A stretch of 57,234 bases of DNA, from positions 1 to 57,234 of the forward strand of contig JAGNJW010000032.1 of the NCBI GenBank assembly GCA_018000455.1, given 5' to 3'. The translations under genes and the position numbers were made by a program. Positions 9,926 through 18,361 of the stretch are shown here, piece by piece. Numbering within the stretch: position 1 is the stretch's first letter; every line of letters begins with the position of its first letter. The notes beneath the pieces are model-generated. The model had not been told where the DNA came from. It ran no database searches and was given only the letters and a program-made list of their open reading frames with translations. This DNA is from Acidobacteriota bacterium. GTDB taxonomy: Bacteria > Acidobacteriota > Vicinamibacteria > Vicinamibacterales > UBA2999.

Positions 9926-10951
9926 ATGACTCCGGCCCAAGTGCGCGCGGCCATCACCGCCGGTTCGCCGCATCCGATCTACCTGCTCGAGAGCGACGAC
10001 GCGCCCTCTCGCTTCGAGCTGGCCCAGGCCTTCTTCGGGCTCGTCGACGAGGGGCTGCACGCCTTCAACACGGCCTCGTTCCACGGCCGGGAGGCCGGCA
10101 CTGCCAGCGAACGGGAAACCATGCTGTCGGCGATTCTGGGCGCCGCGCGCACGCTGCCGATGATGGCGCCGCGCCGGGTGCTCCTGGTGCACGACGCCGA
10201 CTGGCTCCTGACGCCTCGCAAGAGCAAGGACGAAGACGCGCCGCCGGCCAAGACCGCGGGCGGCAAGCGGCCGCCGAAGGCTTCGACGCCGGCCGAGGAC
10301 TTCGAGGACTATGTCGCCTCGCCCGAACCGCTCACGACCCTCGTCCTCGATGCGCCGTCTCTCGATCGCGGACGGCGCATCACGAAGCTGCTGCTGCAGA
10401 AGGCGATGGTGGTCGACTGCGGGACGCTCACGAAGCCGGAGGACGCCGCCCGCTGGATTGCCTCGCGGCTGGAGCAGGACGAGATGACGATGGACGCCGC
10501 AGCGGTTCGCGCGCTTCTGGACGCCACGGGGCTGAGTCTGTCGAGGATTCGCGCAGAAATCGACAAACTGACTCTATACGTGGGGGCCGCCACGGCCATT
10601 ACTGCTGCCGACGTGAAGGACGTGGTCGTGCCGACCGAAGAGCCCGAAGGGCGGTTCGCCTTGGCCGACGCTATTCGCGAAGGCAAGACGTCAGCGGCGT
10701 TGCGGGAGTTGAACGGGCTCTTGGATGAAGGCGCCCCGCCTCCACTGGTGCTTGGTCAGATTCGCTACGCGGTCACGACACTGAGACCGGAGGCACGAGC
10801 CCGGAGGGCGCTGAGACGGGTCCTCGAGACGGACTTGGCAATAAAGACCTCGCGCGGCGAGCCGCGTTACGTACTGGAGGCGCTCGTCGTGGAGATCTGT
10901 GCCGGCGCGCCTGGTGCGCCGGCCGGGCCGACTAGGCGGTCTTGGGCTTGA
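9926..10951 (+). CDS. holA: DNA polymerase III subunit delta
   Basis: Clamp-loader subunit that opens the beta clamp. N-terminal IYLLESDDAPSRFEL and the segment PRRVLLVHDADWLL match HolA. The middle region includes SLSRIRAEIDKLTLYVG followed by ITAADV, the usual delta-subunit helix and linker, then DAIREGKTSAAL. 341 residues. Its 3' end overlaps the convergent rpsT stop by 20 bp. The position after leuS-lptE is conserved in many bacteria. Confidence 0.9.
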   Translation: MTPAQVRAAITAGSPHPIYLLESDDAPSRFELAQAFFGLVDEGLHAFNTASFHGREAGTASERETMLSAILGAARTLPMMAPRRVLLVHDADWLLTPRKSKDEDAPPAKTAGGKRPPKASTPAEDFEDYVASPEPLTTLVLDAPSLDRGRRITKLLLQKAMVVDCGTLTKPEDAARWIASRLEQDEMTMDAAAVRALLDATGLSLSRIRAEIDKLTLYVGAATAITAADVKDVVVPTEEPEGRFALADAIREGKTSAALRELNGLLDEGAPPPLVLGQIRYAVTTLRPEARARRALRRVLETDLAIKTSRGEPRYVLEALVVEICAGAPGAPAGPTRRSWA

Positions 10952-11201
10952 GCTTGGCCGCGATCCGCGACTTGTAGCGGCCGGCGGTGTTCTTGTGGAT
11001 GATGCCCTTGCCGGCCATCTTGTCCACAAGCGACGTTGCTGAGCTCAGAAGCGCCTTGGCCTCGTCGATCTCGCCAGCGTTGAGCGGCGTCCGGATCGCT
11101 TTGAGACCGGTCCGCAGGGTCGACCGCATATCGCGGTTGCGGAGACGACGATCGATGTTCTGACGGTGAGCCTTCAGGGCCGACTTGTTTCTCTTCGCCA
11201 C
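10932..11201 (-). CDS. rpsT: 30S ribosomal protein S20
   Basis: Primary 16S rRNA-binding protein of the small subunit. MAKRNKSALKAHRQN at the N-terminus and a Lys/Arg-rich helical body with NTAGRYKSRIAAKL at the end are diagnostic. 89 residues. Starts with GTG at 11199-11201, preceded by an AGAGGT ribosome site. Convergent with holA, with overlapping ends. It has its own promoter-like element upstream. Confidence 0.97.
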   Translation of the reverse strand: MAKRNKSALKAHRQNIDRRLRNRDMRSTLRTGLKAIRTPLNAGEIDEAKALLSSATSLVDKMAGKGIIHKNTAGRYKSRIAAKLKPKTA

Positions 11202-11241
11202 GTGTACAAACCTCTAGCGTACGAACTGCACCAAAACCCTG

Positions 11242-11250
11242 AGAATATCA
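11242..11250 (-). promoter_or_regulatory. extended -10 promoter for rpsT
   Basis: On the minus strand TG-A-TATTCT forms an extended -10, about 40 nt before the rpsT GTG, with an AGAGGT ribosome site in between. It lies in the short gap after the transglycosylase stop. No -35 recognised. Confidence 0.5.
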
Positions 11251-11253
11251 CAC

Positions 11254-11964
11254 CTAGCGGCTGCCGGGGGTGTCGCCCCTGACGGGCGTCTGGGGGCGAT
11301 CCGAGTAGCGCACGACCGCGCGGCCGTCGACCACTTCGACCCAGTGGTAGATGCGCGTCGGCACCTTGGCCGGGGCCCCGGCGACGGCCTGGCCCTTGGT
11401 GATCCGCCGAACATAGTCGCGGGTCTCGCGGTAGGGGGGCACGGTCTGGCCGTAGCGGTCGACCGCCCCGGGACCGGCGTTGTAGGCCGCCAGCGCCAGC
11501 TCCACCTTGTCGTCGTAGCGGGCCAGCAGGCGTTTCAGGTAGCGCACGCCGCCGCCAATGTTCTGAGCCGGGTCGAAGGCGTTGGCGACGCCGAGTTCGA
11601 CGGCCGTGGCCGGCATCAGCTGCATCAGGCCCATGGCGCCTTTCGGCGAGATGGCGTGGGGGTTGAAGGCCGATTCCACCTGGATGACGGCCCGGACCAG
11701 GTCCGGGTCGACACCGTGCGTCGCCGCGTGCTCGTCGATCAAGGGGTCAAACTGCGCCGACTGCCTGTCGGGCGGCCGGGTGACGCGGACCCCGCGCGCC
11801 TTCGGCACTTCGAAGGTCTGCATCGGCGTGCCCGACAGCGGCGGCTTGTCCGACAGCACCATCTGTCCGGCGGCGTCCCGCCACGCGTAGATCTGGGCGT
11901 GGGCGGTCGCTGTGGCCAGCAAACTGGCGGCAGCGACGAGGCAGGCGAGACGGCCGGAAGGCAT
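11254..11964 (-). CDS. secreted lytic transglycosylase, DUF4124 + SLT domains
   Basis: Exported murein-cleaving enzyme. Residues 1-23 form a signal peptide ending AHA. An N-terminal DUF4124-like stretch (IYAWRDAAGQMVLSDKPP) follows. The Slt goose-lysozyme-type domain carries VIQVESAFNPHA with the catalytic Glu at 97, then KGAMGLMQLMP and AAYNAGPGAVDRYG, all standard SLT motifs. 236 residues. A short C-terminal tail repeats a YSDRPQTP-like segment. It lies 72 nt after alaS on the same strand; GATACT near 12011 could be its own -10. Confidence 0.92.
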   Translation of the reverse strand: MPSGRLACLVAAASLLATATAHAQIYAWRDAAGQMVLSDKPPLSGTPMQTFEVPKARGVRVTRPPDRQSAQFDPLIDEHAATHGVDPDLVRAVIQVESAFNPHAISPKGAMGLMQLMPATAVELGVANAFDPAQNIGGGVRYLKRLLARYDDKVELALAAYNAGPGAVDRYGQTVPPYRETRDYVRRITKGQAVAGAPAKVPTRIYHWVEVVDGRAVVRYSDRPQTPVRGDTPGSR

Positions 11965-12036
11965 CGGATTGCTGCGTGGGCGCTCGCCGGAAGGCGTACG
12001 TCCCCTTTGCAGTATCGAGCCGTCGGGCCCGCCGCG

Positions 12037-14736
12037 TTAGCCCTGCAGCAACGACGCGATATGAATTCGTGCAGCCGCCAGCAGATCCGGGATCTTGGCC
12101 GGGTCCTTGCCACCCGCCTCGGCGAAGTCGGGCCGTCCGCCGCCGCCGCCACCGACGAGTGGCGCCAGATGCTTGACCAGCGCGCCGGCGGGCGCCTTCC
12201 TGGCGGCGCCCGGCGTGACCGACGCCACCATGGAGACGCGGCCCTCTCCGGTCGGTCCCGCGAGGAAGACCACGCCCTCTTCGAGCTTCGACTTGGTCAG
12301 GTCGGCGAGCGCGCGGAGCGCCTCGCGGTCGAGATCGTTCACTTGGCGCACGACGACCGTGAACCCGCCAACCGCCGTCGCTCCATCTGGCTGGTTCGCG
12401 CCTCCCGTACTGCCGCCGAACGCCGCCGCCGTCTTGAGGTCGCGGATCTCCTTGAGGGTGCGGGCGAGCTGGGCCGTCTGCTGCTCGATCTTCGCGGCCA
12501 GTTGGTCGGGAGCGACGTGCGCCGCCTCGCAGGCACGCTGGAGGTCGGCCACGGCCTGCCGCAGGTAGGCCAAGGCCGCCGTGCCGGTCAGGGCCTCGAT
12601 CCGCCGGACGCCGGCCGCCACACCGGATTCGTCGGTGACGACGATCGGGCCGATGTCGCCGGTGGCCTTGACGTGGGTGCCGCCGCACAACTCCGTGCTG
12701 ACGCGACCGTCGCCGATGGCCACGACCCGTACGCGGTCGCCGTACTTCTCGCCGAAGAGCGCCATGGCCCCGTCGGCGATCGCCTGCTCGGTGTCCTTCA
12801 CTGTGGTGACCACGGGCTCGTTGGCGAGCACCGCCTCGTTCACGGTTCGTTCGATGGCGGTGCGTTGGGCAGCGGTGACGGGGCCGCCGTGCACGAAGTC
12901 GAAGCGCAGCCGATCGGGCGCGACCAGCGATCCGGCCTGCTTGACGTGGCCGCCAAGTGTGTGGCGCAAGGCGGCATGTAGCAGGTGCGTAGCGGTGTGG
13001 TTGCGGCGCGTGGCCGCGCGGCGCACCGGGTCGACGGCGGGTATCACGCGGTCGCCGACGCGCAGTGGCTCGGCCGCCGAGGCGATGCGATGGCCGCGCG
13101 GCAGGCCGACGCCCAGGCGGACGACTTCTTCCACCGGCGTCGACGTGCCGGCCGGCCCGTGCAGGACGCCAGTATCGGACACCTGTCCGCCCGACTCGAC
13201 GTAGAACGGCGTCGCGGCCAGCACGACCACACCGGAGGCACCGGCCTCGAGCGCGGCGATTGGCGCCAGGTCGGGGTCGAGCAGGGCGGTAATCGCCGTC
13301 GCCTCGCCGGTCTCGTGTTCGTAGCCGATGAAAGTCTCGCTCGTCGCAGACAGTGCCGTACGGGTCTCGGGCGGCAACTCCGCCTTCTTCGCGCCACCGA
13401 AAGCACTGTGCTTGCGGGCCTGTTCCCGCTGCATCGCCATCCGCGCCTGGAACCCGTCGACATCGACGCACAGCCCCTGGCTGGCCGCCGTGTCTTCGAT
13501 GAAGTCGAACGGCATGCCGAAGGTGTCGTAGAGCGCGAAGGCCTTGTCGCCGGGGATGACGCCACCCGGCCCGGCGCCCTCCATCACCTTCTCCAGGCGC
13601 GGCAGTCCCTCGGTGAGCACGGCGCCGAAGCGCTCCTCCTCCTGATGGATCACCTTGGCCACGGCGTCACGTGCGGCGACCAGCTCGGGATAGGCGCCGC
13701 CCATCTCGCTGACGAGTGCGCCGACGAGCCCGAACAGGAAGGCGTCCTCCAGGCCGATCTTGCGGCCGTGACGCATCGCGCGCCGCATGATCTTACGCAG
13801 CACGTAGCCGCGCCATTCGTTGGACGGCGTCACGCCGTCGGTGATCAGGAACGTCATGGCCCGCAAGTGATCGGCGATGACGCGCATCGAGACATCAGCG
13901 GCCGCCATCGTGCCGCCATGGCGCCGTCCGGCCAGATCTCCGATCGCGTCGAGCAGCGGAGTGAAGAGCGCCGTGTCGTAGTTGGAGGTCGACCCGGCCA
14001 TCACGGCCGAGATGCGCTCGAGACCCATGCCGGTGTCGATCGACGGCGCTGGCAGCGGCGTCAGCACGCCGGCGGCGCTCCTGTCGAACTCCATGAACAC
14101 GTTGTTCCAGATCTCGACGAAGCGCTCGCTGCCCGACTGAATGTCGGTCATGAAGTCGCCACTGCCGGCAACGTCCGGCCCACGGTCGATGTAGATCTCC
14201 GAGCACCGGCCGCACGGCCCGGTGTCGCCCATCGACCAGAAGTTGTCGGCGGCGCCGAGCTCGCCGATGTGCTCGGCCGGAACGAAATCACGCCAGCGCC
14301 CAAACGCCGCGTCGTCGCGCGGGATGCCGGGCTCGCCCTTGAACACCGTCACGCGCAGGCGCGCCGGCGGCAGCCCCCACTCCTCGGTGAGCAGCCGCCA
14401 CGCAAGTGCGATGGCGTCCTGCTTGAAGTAGTCGCCGAACGAGAAGTTGCCGAGCATCTCGAAGAAGGTGTGATGACGCAGCGACGGGCCCACGTTCTCG
14501 AGGTCGTTGTGCTTGCCGCTCACCCGCATGCACTTCTGAGAGGTGGCCGCCCGTGTGTAGGCACGGGTGTCGCGGCCCAGGAACACGTCCTTGAACTGGT
14601 TCATCCCGGCATTCGTGAAGAGCAGCGTCGGGTCGTCGTGAGGGACCAGCGGGGAACTGGCGACGGTGGTGTGGCCGTGGGACGCGAAATAGGCGAGGAA
14701 CGACCGGCGAATCTCGTTCGGATGCATCGCGTGCAT
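12037..14736 (-). CDS. alaS: alanyl-tRNA synthetase
   Basis: Charges tRNA-Ala. N-terminal class II core: SSPLVPHDDPTLLFTNAGMNQFKD. Editing-domain zinc ligands appear as HTATHLLH and CGGTH. The C-terminal coiled coil and DHHA1-like glycine-rich region (GGGGGGRPDFAEAGGKDP) are present. 899 residues from the ATG at 14736; a second ATG at 14727 gives MHPNEIRRSF and fits the family equally well. No clear ribosome site precedes either. Next minus-strand gene after recX, 74 nt away. Confidence 0.98.
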   Translation of the reverse strand: MHAMHPNEIRRSFLAYFASHGHTTVASSPLVPHDDPTLLFTNAGMNQFKDVFLGRDTRAYTRAATSQKCMRVSGKHNDLENVGPSLRHHTFFEMLGNFSFGDYFKQDAIALAWRLLTEEWGLPPARLRVTVFKGEPGIPRDDAAFGRWRDFVPAEHIGELGAADNFWSMGDTGPCGRCSEIYIDRGPDVAGSGDFMTDIQSGSERFVEIWNNVFMEFDRSAAGVLTPLPAPSIDTGMGLERISAVMAGSTSNYDTALFTPLLDAIGDLAGRRHGGTMAAADVSMRVIADHLRAMTFLITDGVTPSNEWRGYVLRKIMRRAMRHGRKIGLEDAFLFGLVGALVSEMGGAYPELVAARDAVAKVIHQEEERFGAVLTEGLPRLEKVMEGAGPGGVIPGDKAFALYDTFGMPFDFIEDTAASQGLCVDVDGFQARMAMQREQARKHSAFGGAKKAELPPETRTALSATSETFIGYEHETGEATAITALLDPDLAPIAALEAGASGVVVLAATPFYVESGGQVSDTGVLHGPAGTSTPVEEVVRLGVGLPRGHRIASAAEPLRVGDRVIPAVDPVRRAATRRNHTATHLLHAALRHTLGGHVKQAGSLVAPDRLRFDFVHGGPVTAAQRTAIERTVNEAVLANEPVVTTVKDTEQAIADGAMALFGEKYGDRVRVVAIGDGRVSTELCGGTHVKATGDIGPIVVTDESGVAAGVRRIEALTGTAALAYLRQAVADLQRACEAAHVAPDQLAAKIEQQTAQLARTLKEIRDLKTAAAFGGSTGGANQPDGATAVGGFTVVVRQVNDLDREALRALADLTKSKLEEGVVFLAGPTGEGRVSMVASVTPGAARKAPAGALVKHLAPLVGGGGGGRPDFAEAGGKDPAKIPDLLAAARIHIASLLQG

Positions 14737-14742
14737 GGTACT

Positions 14743-14766
14743 AGGGGCCGGGGGCCGGGGGCTAGG
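14743..14766 (+). other. G-run tract in alaS upstream region
   Basis: Four G-runs (4, 5, 5 and 3 G) separated by CC or CTA lie on the plus strand between recX and alaS, so the alaS transcript or template strand carries the C-rich complement. Such spacing could allow a G-quadruplex. Only the sequence pattern supports this. Confidence 0.4.
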
Positions 14767-14810
14767 GCGTGTCTTGCTCGGCGTTGCGGCGCGCCGCGTT
14801 CGGAAGGCTC

Positions 14811-15335
14811 CTATACCTCGTCGTCCGTGGTCGAGGCGCCACGCCGGCGCAGGCGCGCCATGACGGTCGGGCCCTCGAAGCCCTGCCGCACGAGCGCGCT
14901 GACGAGTTTGCGGAAGGTCGCGCGGTCGAGTGGTCCGGCGCCGACGCGAGCGAGACGCTTGTCGAGCGCGCGATCGAGCAGGGCCTCGACGTCGACCTGT
15001 TCGAGGGCGGCCGCGAGTGCCGCGTCGACGGTCGCCTCGCCCAGGCCGAGGGCCCTCAGAGCCATGCGGGCCCGGACCGGACCGCGTCCACGAATCGCGG
15101 TCTCGCGGCGGGCCGCGGCCAGTGCCAGCCGCTCCTCGTTGAGCGCGCCGACGTCGACCAGAGAGGCGATGACCTCGTCGACGACGTCTGGTGCGACGCC
15201 GCGGCGCCGGAGCCGCTGGCGCACCTGAGCCTTCGACAACTCGCGCAGGCCCAGCCAGCTGAGGGCCAGCGTGCGGGCCTGATTGGACGTGAGCGGCGGC
15301 CGCTCAGTCTCCGAATCGCGTGATTTCCGGGGCAC
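14811..15335 (-). CDS. recX: regulatory protein RecX
   Basis: Modulator of RecA filaments. Contains the RecX three-helix repeats: QARTLALSWLGLRELSKAQVRQRLRRRGV, then VDEVIASLVDVGALNE, and the C-terminal FRKLVSALVRQGFEG. About 174 residues from the GTG at 15333-15335, the only plausible canonical start near the domain. That start lies inside the pilT 3' end (32-nt overlap). A non-canonical start nearer TSNQAR cannot be excluded. Same strand as alaS downstream. Confidence 0.85.
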   Translation of the reverse strand: MPRKSRDSETERPPLTSNQARTLALSWLGLRELSKAQVRQRLRRRGVAPDVVDEVIASLVDVGALNEERLALAAARRETAIRGRGPVRARMALRALGLGEATVDAALAAALEQVDVEALLDRALDKRLARVGAGPLDRATFRKLVSALVRQGFEGPTVMARLRRRGASTTDDEV

Positions 15336-16473
15336 CGGCAGGAGCAGGCGTCTTGCGCCCGAACAGCGTGCTGGCCATCTGGTCGCGCGATAGTTCCGCC
15401 GTCGTCGAGATGCCCTGCACCTTGAGCTTGAACTCGTCGACGTTCGACGCCCACCGCAATGCCTCTTCGTAGGTGACGAGGCCCTGCGAGAAGAGGCTGA
15501 AGATCGACTGGTCGAAGGTCTGCATCCCGTACTGCGACGTGCCCTGGGCGATGGCACCCTTGATGAGGTGCGTCTTCTCCTTGTCGACGATGCAGTCGCG
15601 GACGAACGGCGTGGCGATCAGCACTTCGACCGCCGGCACGCGCGACTGCTGGTCGGTGCGGGGGATGAGCCGCTGGGCAACGGCCGCCTTGAGGACGGAA
15701 GCCAGCTGCAGGCGGATCTGCTTCTGCTGATGAGGCGGGAACACCGAGATCACGCGGTTGATGGTTTCCGTCGCATCCAGCGTGTGCAGCGTGGAGAACA
15801 CCAGGTGGCCGGTCTCGGCGGCGTGCAGCGCCGTCTCGATCGTCTCCATGTCACGCATTTCTCCGACCAGGATGACATCGGGATCCTGACGCAGCGCGCT
15901 GCGCAGGGCGTGGGCGAACGAGCGGGTGTCGCTGCCGATCTCACGCTGGTTCAGGATCGACAGGTTGTCGCGGTGCAGGTACTCGATCGGGTCTTCGATC
16001 GTGATGATGTGCGTGTCGCGCGTGTTGTTGATGTGGTCGACCATGGCAGCGAGCGTCGTGCTCTTGCCGCTGCCGGTCGTGCCGGTGACGAGGACCAGGC
16101 CACGCTGTTCGTTGGCGATCGTGCGCAGCACCGGCGGCAGGTCGAGTTCGTCGAACGTGCGGACACCCATCGGGATGACGCGAAGCACGATGCCGATCGT
16201 GCCGCGCTGCTGGAAGACGTTGCAGCGGAAGCGGCCGAGTCCGGCCACGCTGTAGGCGAGGTCGAGCTCCTGCGCGTCCTTGAAGCGCTGCCGCTGGTTG
16301 GCCGACATGATCGTCGCCGCCATGGTGACCAGCGCTTCGTGGTCGAGGCGCACGCTGGTCGTGAGGGCCTTCAGCTGCCCGTTGACCCGTACGACGGGGT
16401 AGTTGCCGACCTTCAGGTGGACGTCCGAAGCCCCCTGACCCGTCGCGTCTTTCAGCAGTTGGTTGATATCCAT
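15304..16473 (-). CDS. pilT: type IV pilus retraction ATPase PilT
   Basis: Hexameric ATPase powering pilus retraction (twitching motility, DNA uptake). Starts MDINQLLKDATGQGASDVHLKVG, typical of PilT. Walker A GTTGSGKST at 131-138, Walker B region DPDVILVGEMRD near 200, His box HLVFSTLHTLDA near 225, and a C-terminal AIRNLIR-like region before a short Pro/Ala tail. 389 residues. The long frame upstream (to 16845) lies over the kinase gene and is spurious. A comEC homologue elsewhere in the window would fit a competence role. Confidence 0.95.
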   Translation of the reverse strand: MDINQLLKDATGQGASDVHLKVGNYPVVRVNGQLKALTTSVRLDHEALVTMAATIMSANQRQRFKDAQELDLAYSVAGLGRFRCNVFQQRGTIGIVLRVIPMGVRTFDELDLPPVLRTIANEQRGLVLVTGTTGSGKSTTLAAMVDHINNTRDTHIITIEDPIEYLHRDNLSILNQREIGSDTRSFAHALRSALRQDPDVILVGEMRDMETIETALHAAETGHLVFSTLHTLDATETINRVISVFPPHQQKQIRLQLASVLKAAVAQRLIPRTDQQSRVPAVEVLIATPFVRDCIVDKEKTHLIKGAIAQGTSQYGMQTFDQSIFSLFSQGLVTYEEALRWASNVDEFKLKVQGISTTAELSRDQMASTLFGRKTPAPAGAPEITRFGD

Positions 16474-16564
16474 GCCAGTTCGTGCAGACGTGGGGAGACC
16501 AGCGCCTGCTCGGTCTGCGTATCGGCCAGCTCGGCGCCCGCCTGCAGGGCCGCAAGCCGTCCGG

Positions 16565-17545
16565 CTACTGTCTTTCGCCGCAAAACGGACAGGTGGCCGA
16601 TCTGGCGTGGAGCGGCTTGGCGCAATGCCAGCAGAAGCGGGCCGGCGGCGTGTCGCGGGCCCGCAGACGTTCGCGGATGTCCTTGGCCGCCGGATCGCGG
16701 TCGGCCACGGCCGTGCCGGCGGCCGGCCAGGGGCGGCGGCCGGCACCGGCCGGACGGGCGGCGAGGATGGCGTCGAGCAGGTCGTGCGCCCGGGCGTAGC
16801 GCTGCGACACGTCGGGTGCCATCGCCTTGAGGACGACGTCGGCAATCACTTTCGGGATCTTCGTATTGTGCAGTCGCGGCGACGTCGTCAGCTCGCCCCG
16901 CATCAGCTTGTCGAGGTCGCCGGGCGCCGGCGCGTCGTAGGGCAGGCGGCCTGTGAGGAGCTGGTACATGGTGACGCCGAGCGAGTAGACGTCGGAGGCG
17001 AACACCGCCTTGCCATGGAACTGCTCGGGTGCCATGTACGGCGGACTGCCGATCACCGTCGTCCCGTGCGCCGCGATCTCGAGGAAGCGCGAGGTGCCGA
17101 AGTCGGCCACCTTGGCGATGCCGGCCTCGGTCACCAGCACGTTGCCAGGGCGCAGGTCGCGGTGAATGATGCCCTGCTGGTGCGCGTGATCGACGGCGTT
17201 GCAGATCTGGCAGGCGAAGTCGAGCGCACGGCCCAGGTCGAGCGCGCCCTCCCGATCGGAAATGGCCTCGAGCGTCTCGCCGGCCACGTATTCCATGACG
17301 ATGAAGAAGACGTCGTCGATCCGCTCGGCCGTGAGCACCGTGACGACGTTGGGATGGCTCAGCGTGGCCAGCAGGCGCGGTTCGCGGAGCAGTTCGCCGA
17401 AATCGAGACTCTGGCGGTGCGGCACCTTGAGAGCGACCTTCTTGTCGATCCACGTGTCTTCGGCCAGGAAGACGGTACCGAACCCACCGCTGCCGAGCGG
17501 CGCCAGGATCTTGTACTTGCCGATCACCTGGTCGCGGAAGAACAT
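16565..17545 (-). CDS. cytosolic Ser/Thr protein kinase with C-terminal zinc ribbon
   Basis: Hanks-type kinase. Gly loop GSGGFGTVF (18-26), catalytic Lys in VALK (residue 40), HRDLRPGN catalytic loop, DFG in VADFGTSRF, then MAPEQF and DVYSLGVTMYQLLTGRLPY. All key residues are present, so it should be active. After a Pro/Ala linker the last 25 residues hold CWHC and CPFC, a small zinc ribbon; no membrane segment is seen. Start ATG at 17543-17545 gives MFFRDQVIGKYKIL; the longer frame upstream overlaps rsmE. A TATACT box ends 8 nt before the ATG, suggesting a leaderless transcript. 326 residues. Confidence 0.92.
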   Translation of the reverse strand: MFFRDQVIGKYKILAPLGSGGFGTVFLAEDTWIDKKVALKVPHRQSLDFGELLREPRLLATLSHPNVVTVLTAERIDDVFFIVMEYVAGETLEAISDREGALDLGRALDFACQICNAVDHAHQQGIIHRDLRPGNVLVTEAGIAKVADFGTSRFLEIAAHGTTVIGSPPYMAPEQFHGKAVFASDVYSLGVTMYQLLTGRLPYDAPAPGDLDKLMRGELTTSPRLHNTKIPKVIADVVLKAMAPDVSQRYARAHDLLDAILAARPAGAGRRPWPAAGTAVADRDPAAKDIRERLRARDTPPARFCWHCAKPLHARSATCPFCGERQ

Positions 17546-17553
17546 TCGCCCGC

Positions 17554-17559
17554 AGTATA
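17554..17559 (-). promoter_or_regulatory. -10 box for kinase gene (leaderless candidate)
   Basis: TATACT on the minus strand, 8 nt before the ATG. With transcription starting about 7 nt downstream of a -10 box, the mRNA would begin at or next to the start codon. Confidence 0.55.
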
Positions 17560-17597
17560 GACGAACGCCGGGTCGGCCGGACCTCGCTCGCGGACGG

Positions 17598-17603
17598 TAT
17601 AAT
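17598..17603 (+). promoter_or_regulatory. -10 box for rsmE (leaderless candidate)
   Basis: Perfect TATAAT on the plus strand, 6 nt before the rsmE GTG at 17610. No convincing -35 hexamer; the two divergent -10 boxes are only 38 bp apart, so their upstream regions overlap. Confidence 0.6.
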
Positions 17604-17609
17604 CCGCGC

Positions 17610-18344
17610 GTGATCGCACGAGTATTCGTGCCCATGGCAGCCGCTGAGGGCGAGCGGCTGGACGTGCCCGCCGCAGAAGTGCCGCATCTCGTGCGTGTGC
17701 TGAGACTCGGCCCGGGCGCTGCCGTGCGCGTCTTTGACGGACGTGGCCACGAGTGGGAGGCCACGCTTCGCGAGACCGGCAGGCAACGCGCCGTCGTCGA
17801 GCTCGGGCGGCGGCAGAGGGCTGCGCCCGAGACGCGCGTGCGCTACATACTGGCCACCGCCGTGTTGAAGGGTGACGGCACCGACGAGGTGGTACGCGAC
17901 GCGGTGATGCTCGGCGTCTCGGCCATTCGGCCCTTCGTGTCGGCCCGTGCCGAGGTCACGCCGTCGGCGTTGGCCCGTGGGCACCGGCGCGAACGCTGGG
18001 AGCGGGTGGCTGTGGCCTCAGCGAAGCAGTGCGGGCGCGCCGTCGTGCCGGTCGTCCACGAGGTGACGGATGTCGCCACGATGCTCGCGAGCGATGGCGC
18101 CGCGCTCAGGCTGCTGCTCGTGGAGCCCGCCGTGGACGCGCCAGGCGCCACGCTCGGCGCTCTGGCGGCGCCGGCAGCCGTCTGCCTGGCGGTCGGTCCG
18201 GAAGGCGGGTGGACGGCACAGGAAGTCGCGATCGCAGTTGCGGCAGGATGGCGTCCGCTGCGACTGGGTGGCCGCGTGCTGCGGGCCGACGCCGCGCCGC
18301 TGGTGGCGCTGGCAGCGTGTCAGGCGGTGTGGCTGGACGGGTAG
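17610..18344 (+). CDS. rsmE: 16S rRNA (uracil1498-N3)-methyltransferase
   Basis: Methylates U1498 of 16S rRNA using SAM. The start is the GTG at 17610 (MIARVFVPMAAAEGERL), matching the RsmE N-terminus RFFVP; a later ATG at 17634 would cut this off. The SPOUT-type C-terminal knot shows VGPEGGWTAQE and RVLRADAAPLVAL (family: GPEGG and LGxRILRxETA). Middle: AVLKGDGTDEVVRDAVMLGVSAIRPF. About 244 residues. Divergent from the kinase gene; DUF1028 gene follows after 17 nt. Confidence 0.93.
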   Translation: MIARVFVPMAAAEGERLDVPAAEVPHLVRVLRLGPGAAVRVFDGRGHEWEATLRETGRQRAVVELGRRQRAAPETRVRYILATAVLKGDGTDEVVRDAVMLGVSAIRPFVSARAEVTPSALARGHRRERWERVAVASAKQCGRAVVPVVHEVTDVATMLASDGAALRLLLVEPAVDAPGATLGALAAPAAVCLAVGPEGGWTAQEVAIAVAAGWRPLRLGGRVLRADAAPLVALAACQAVWLDG

Positions 18345-18361
18345 GGGAGAGGAGCGGGCAG

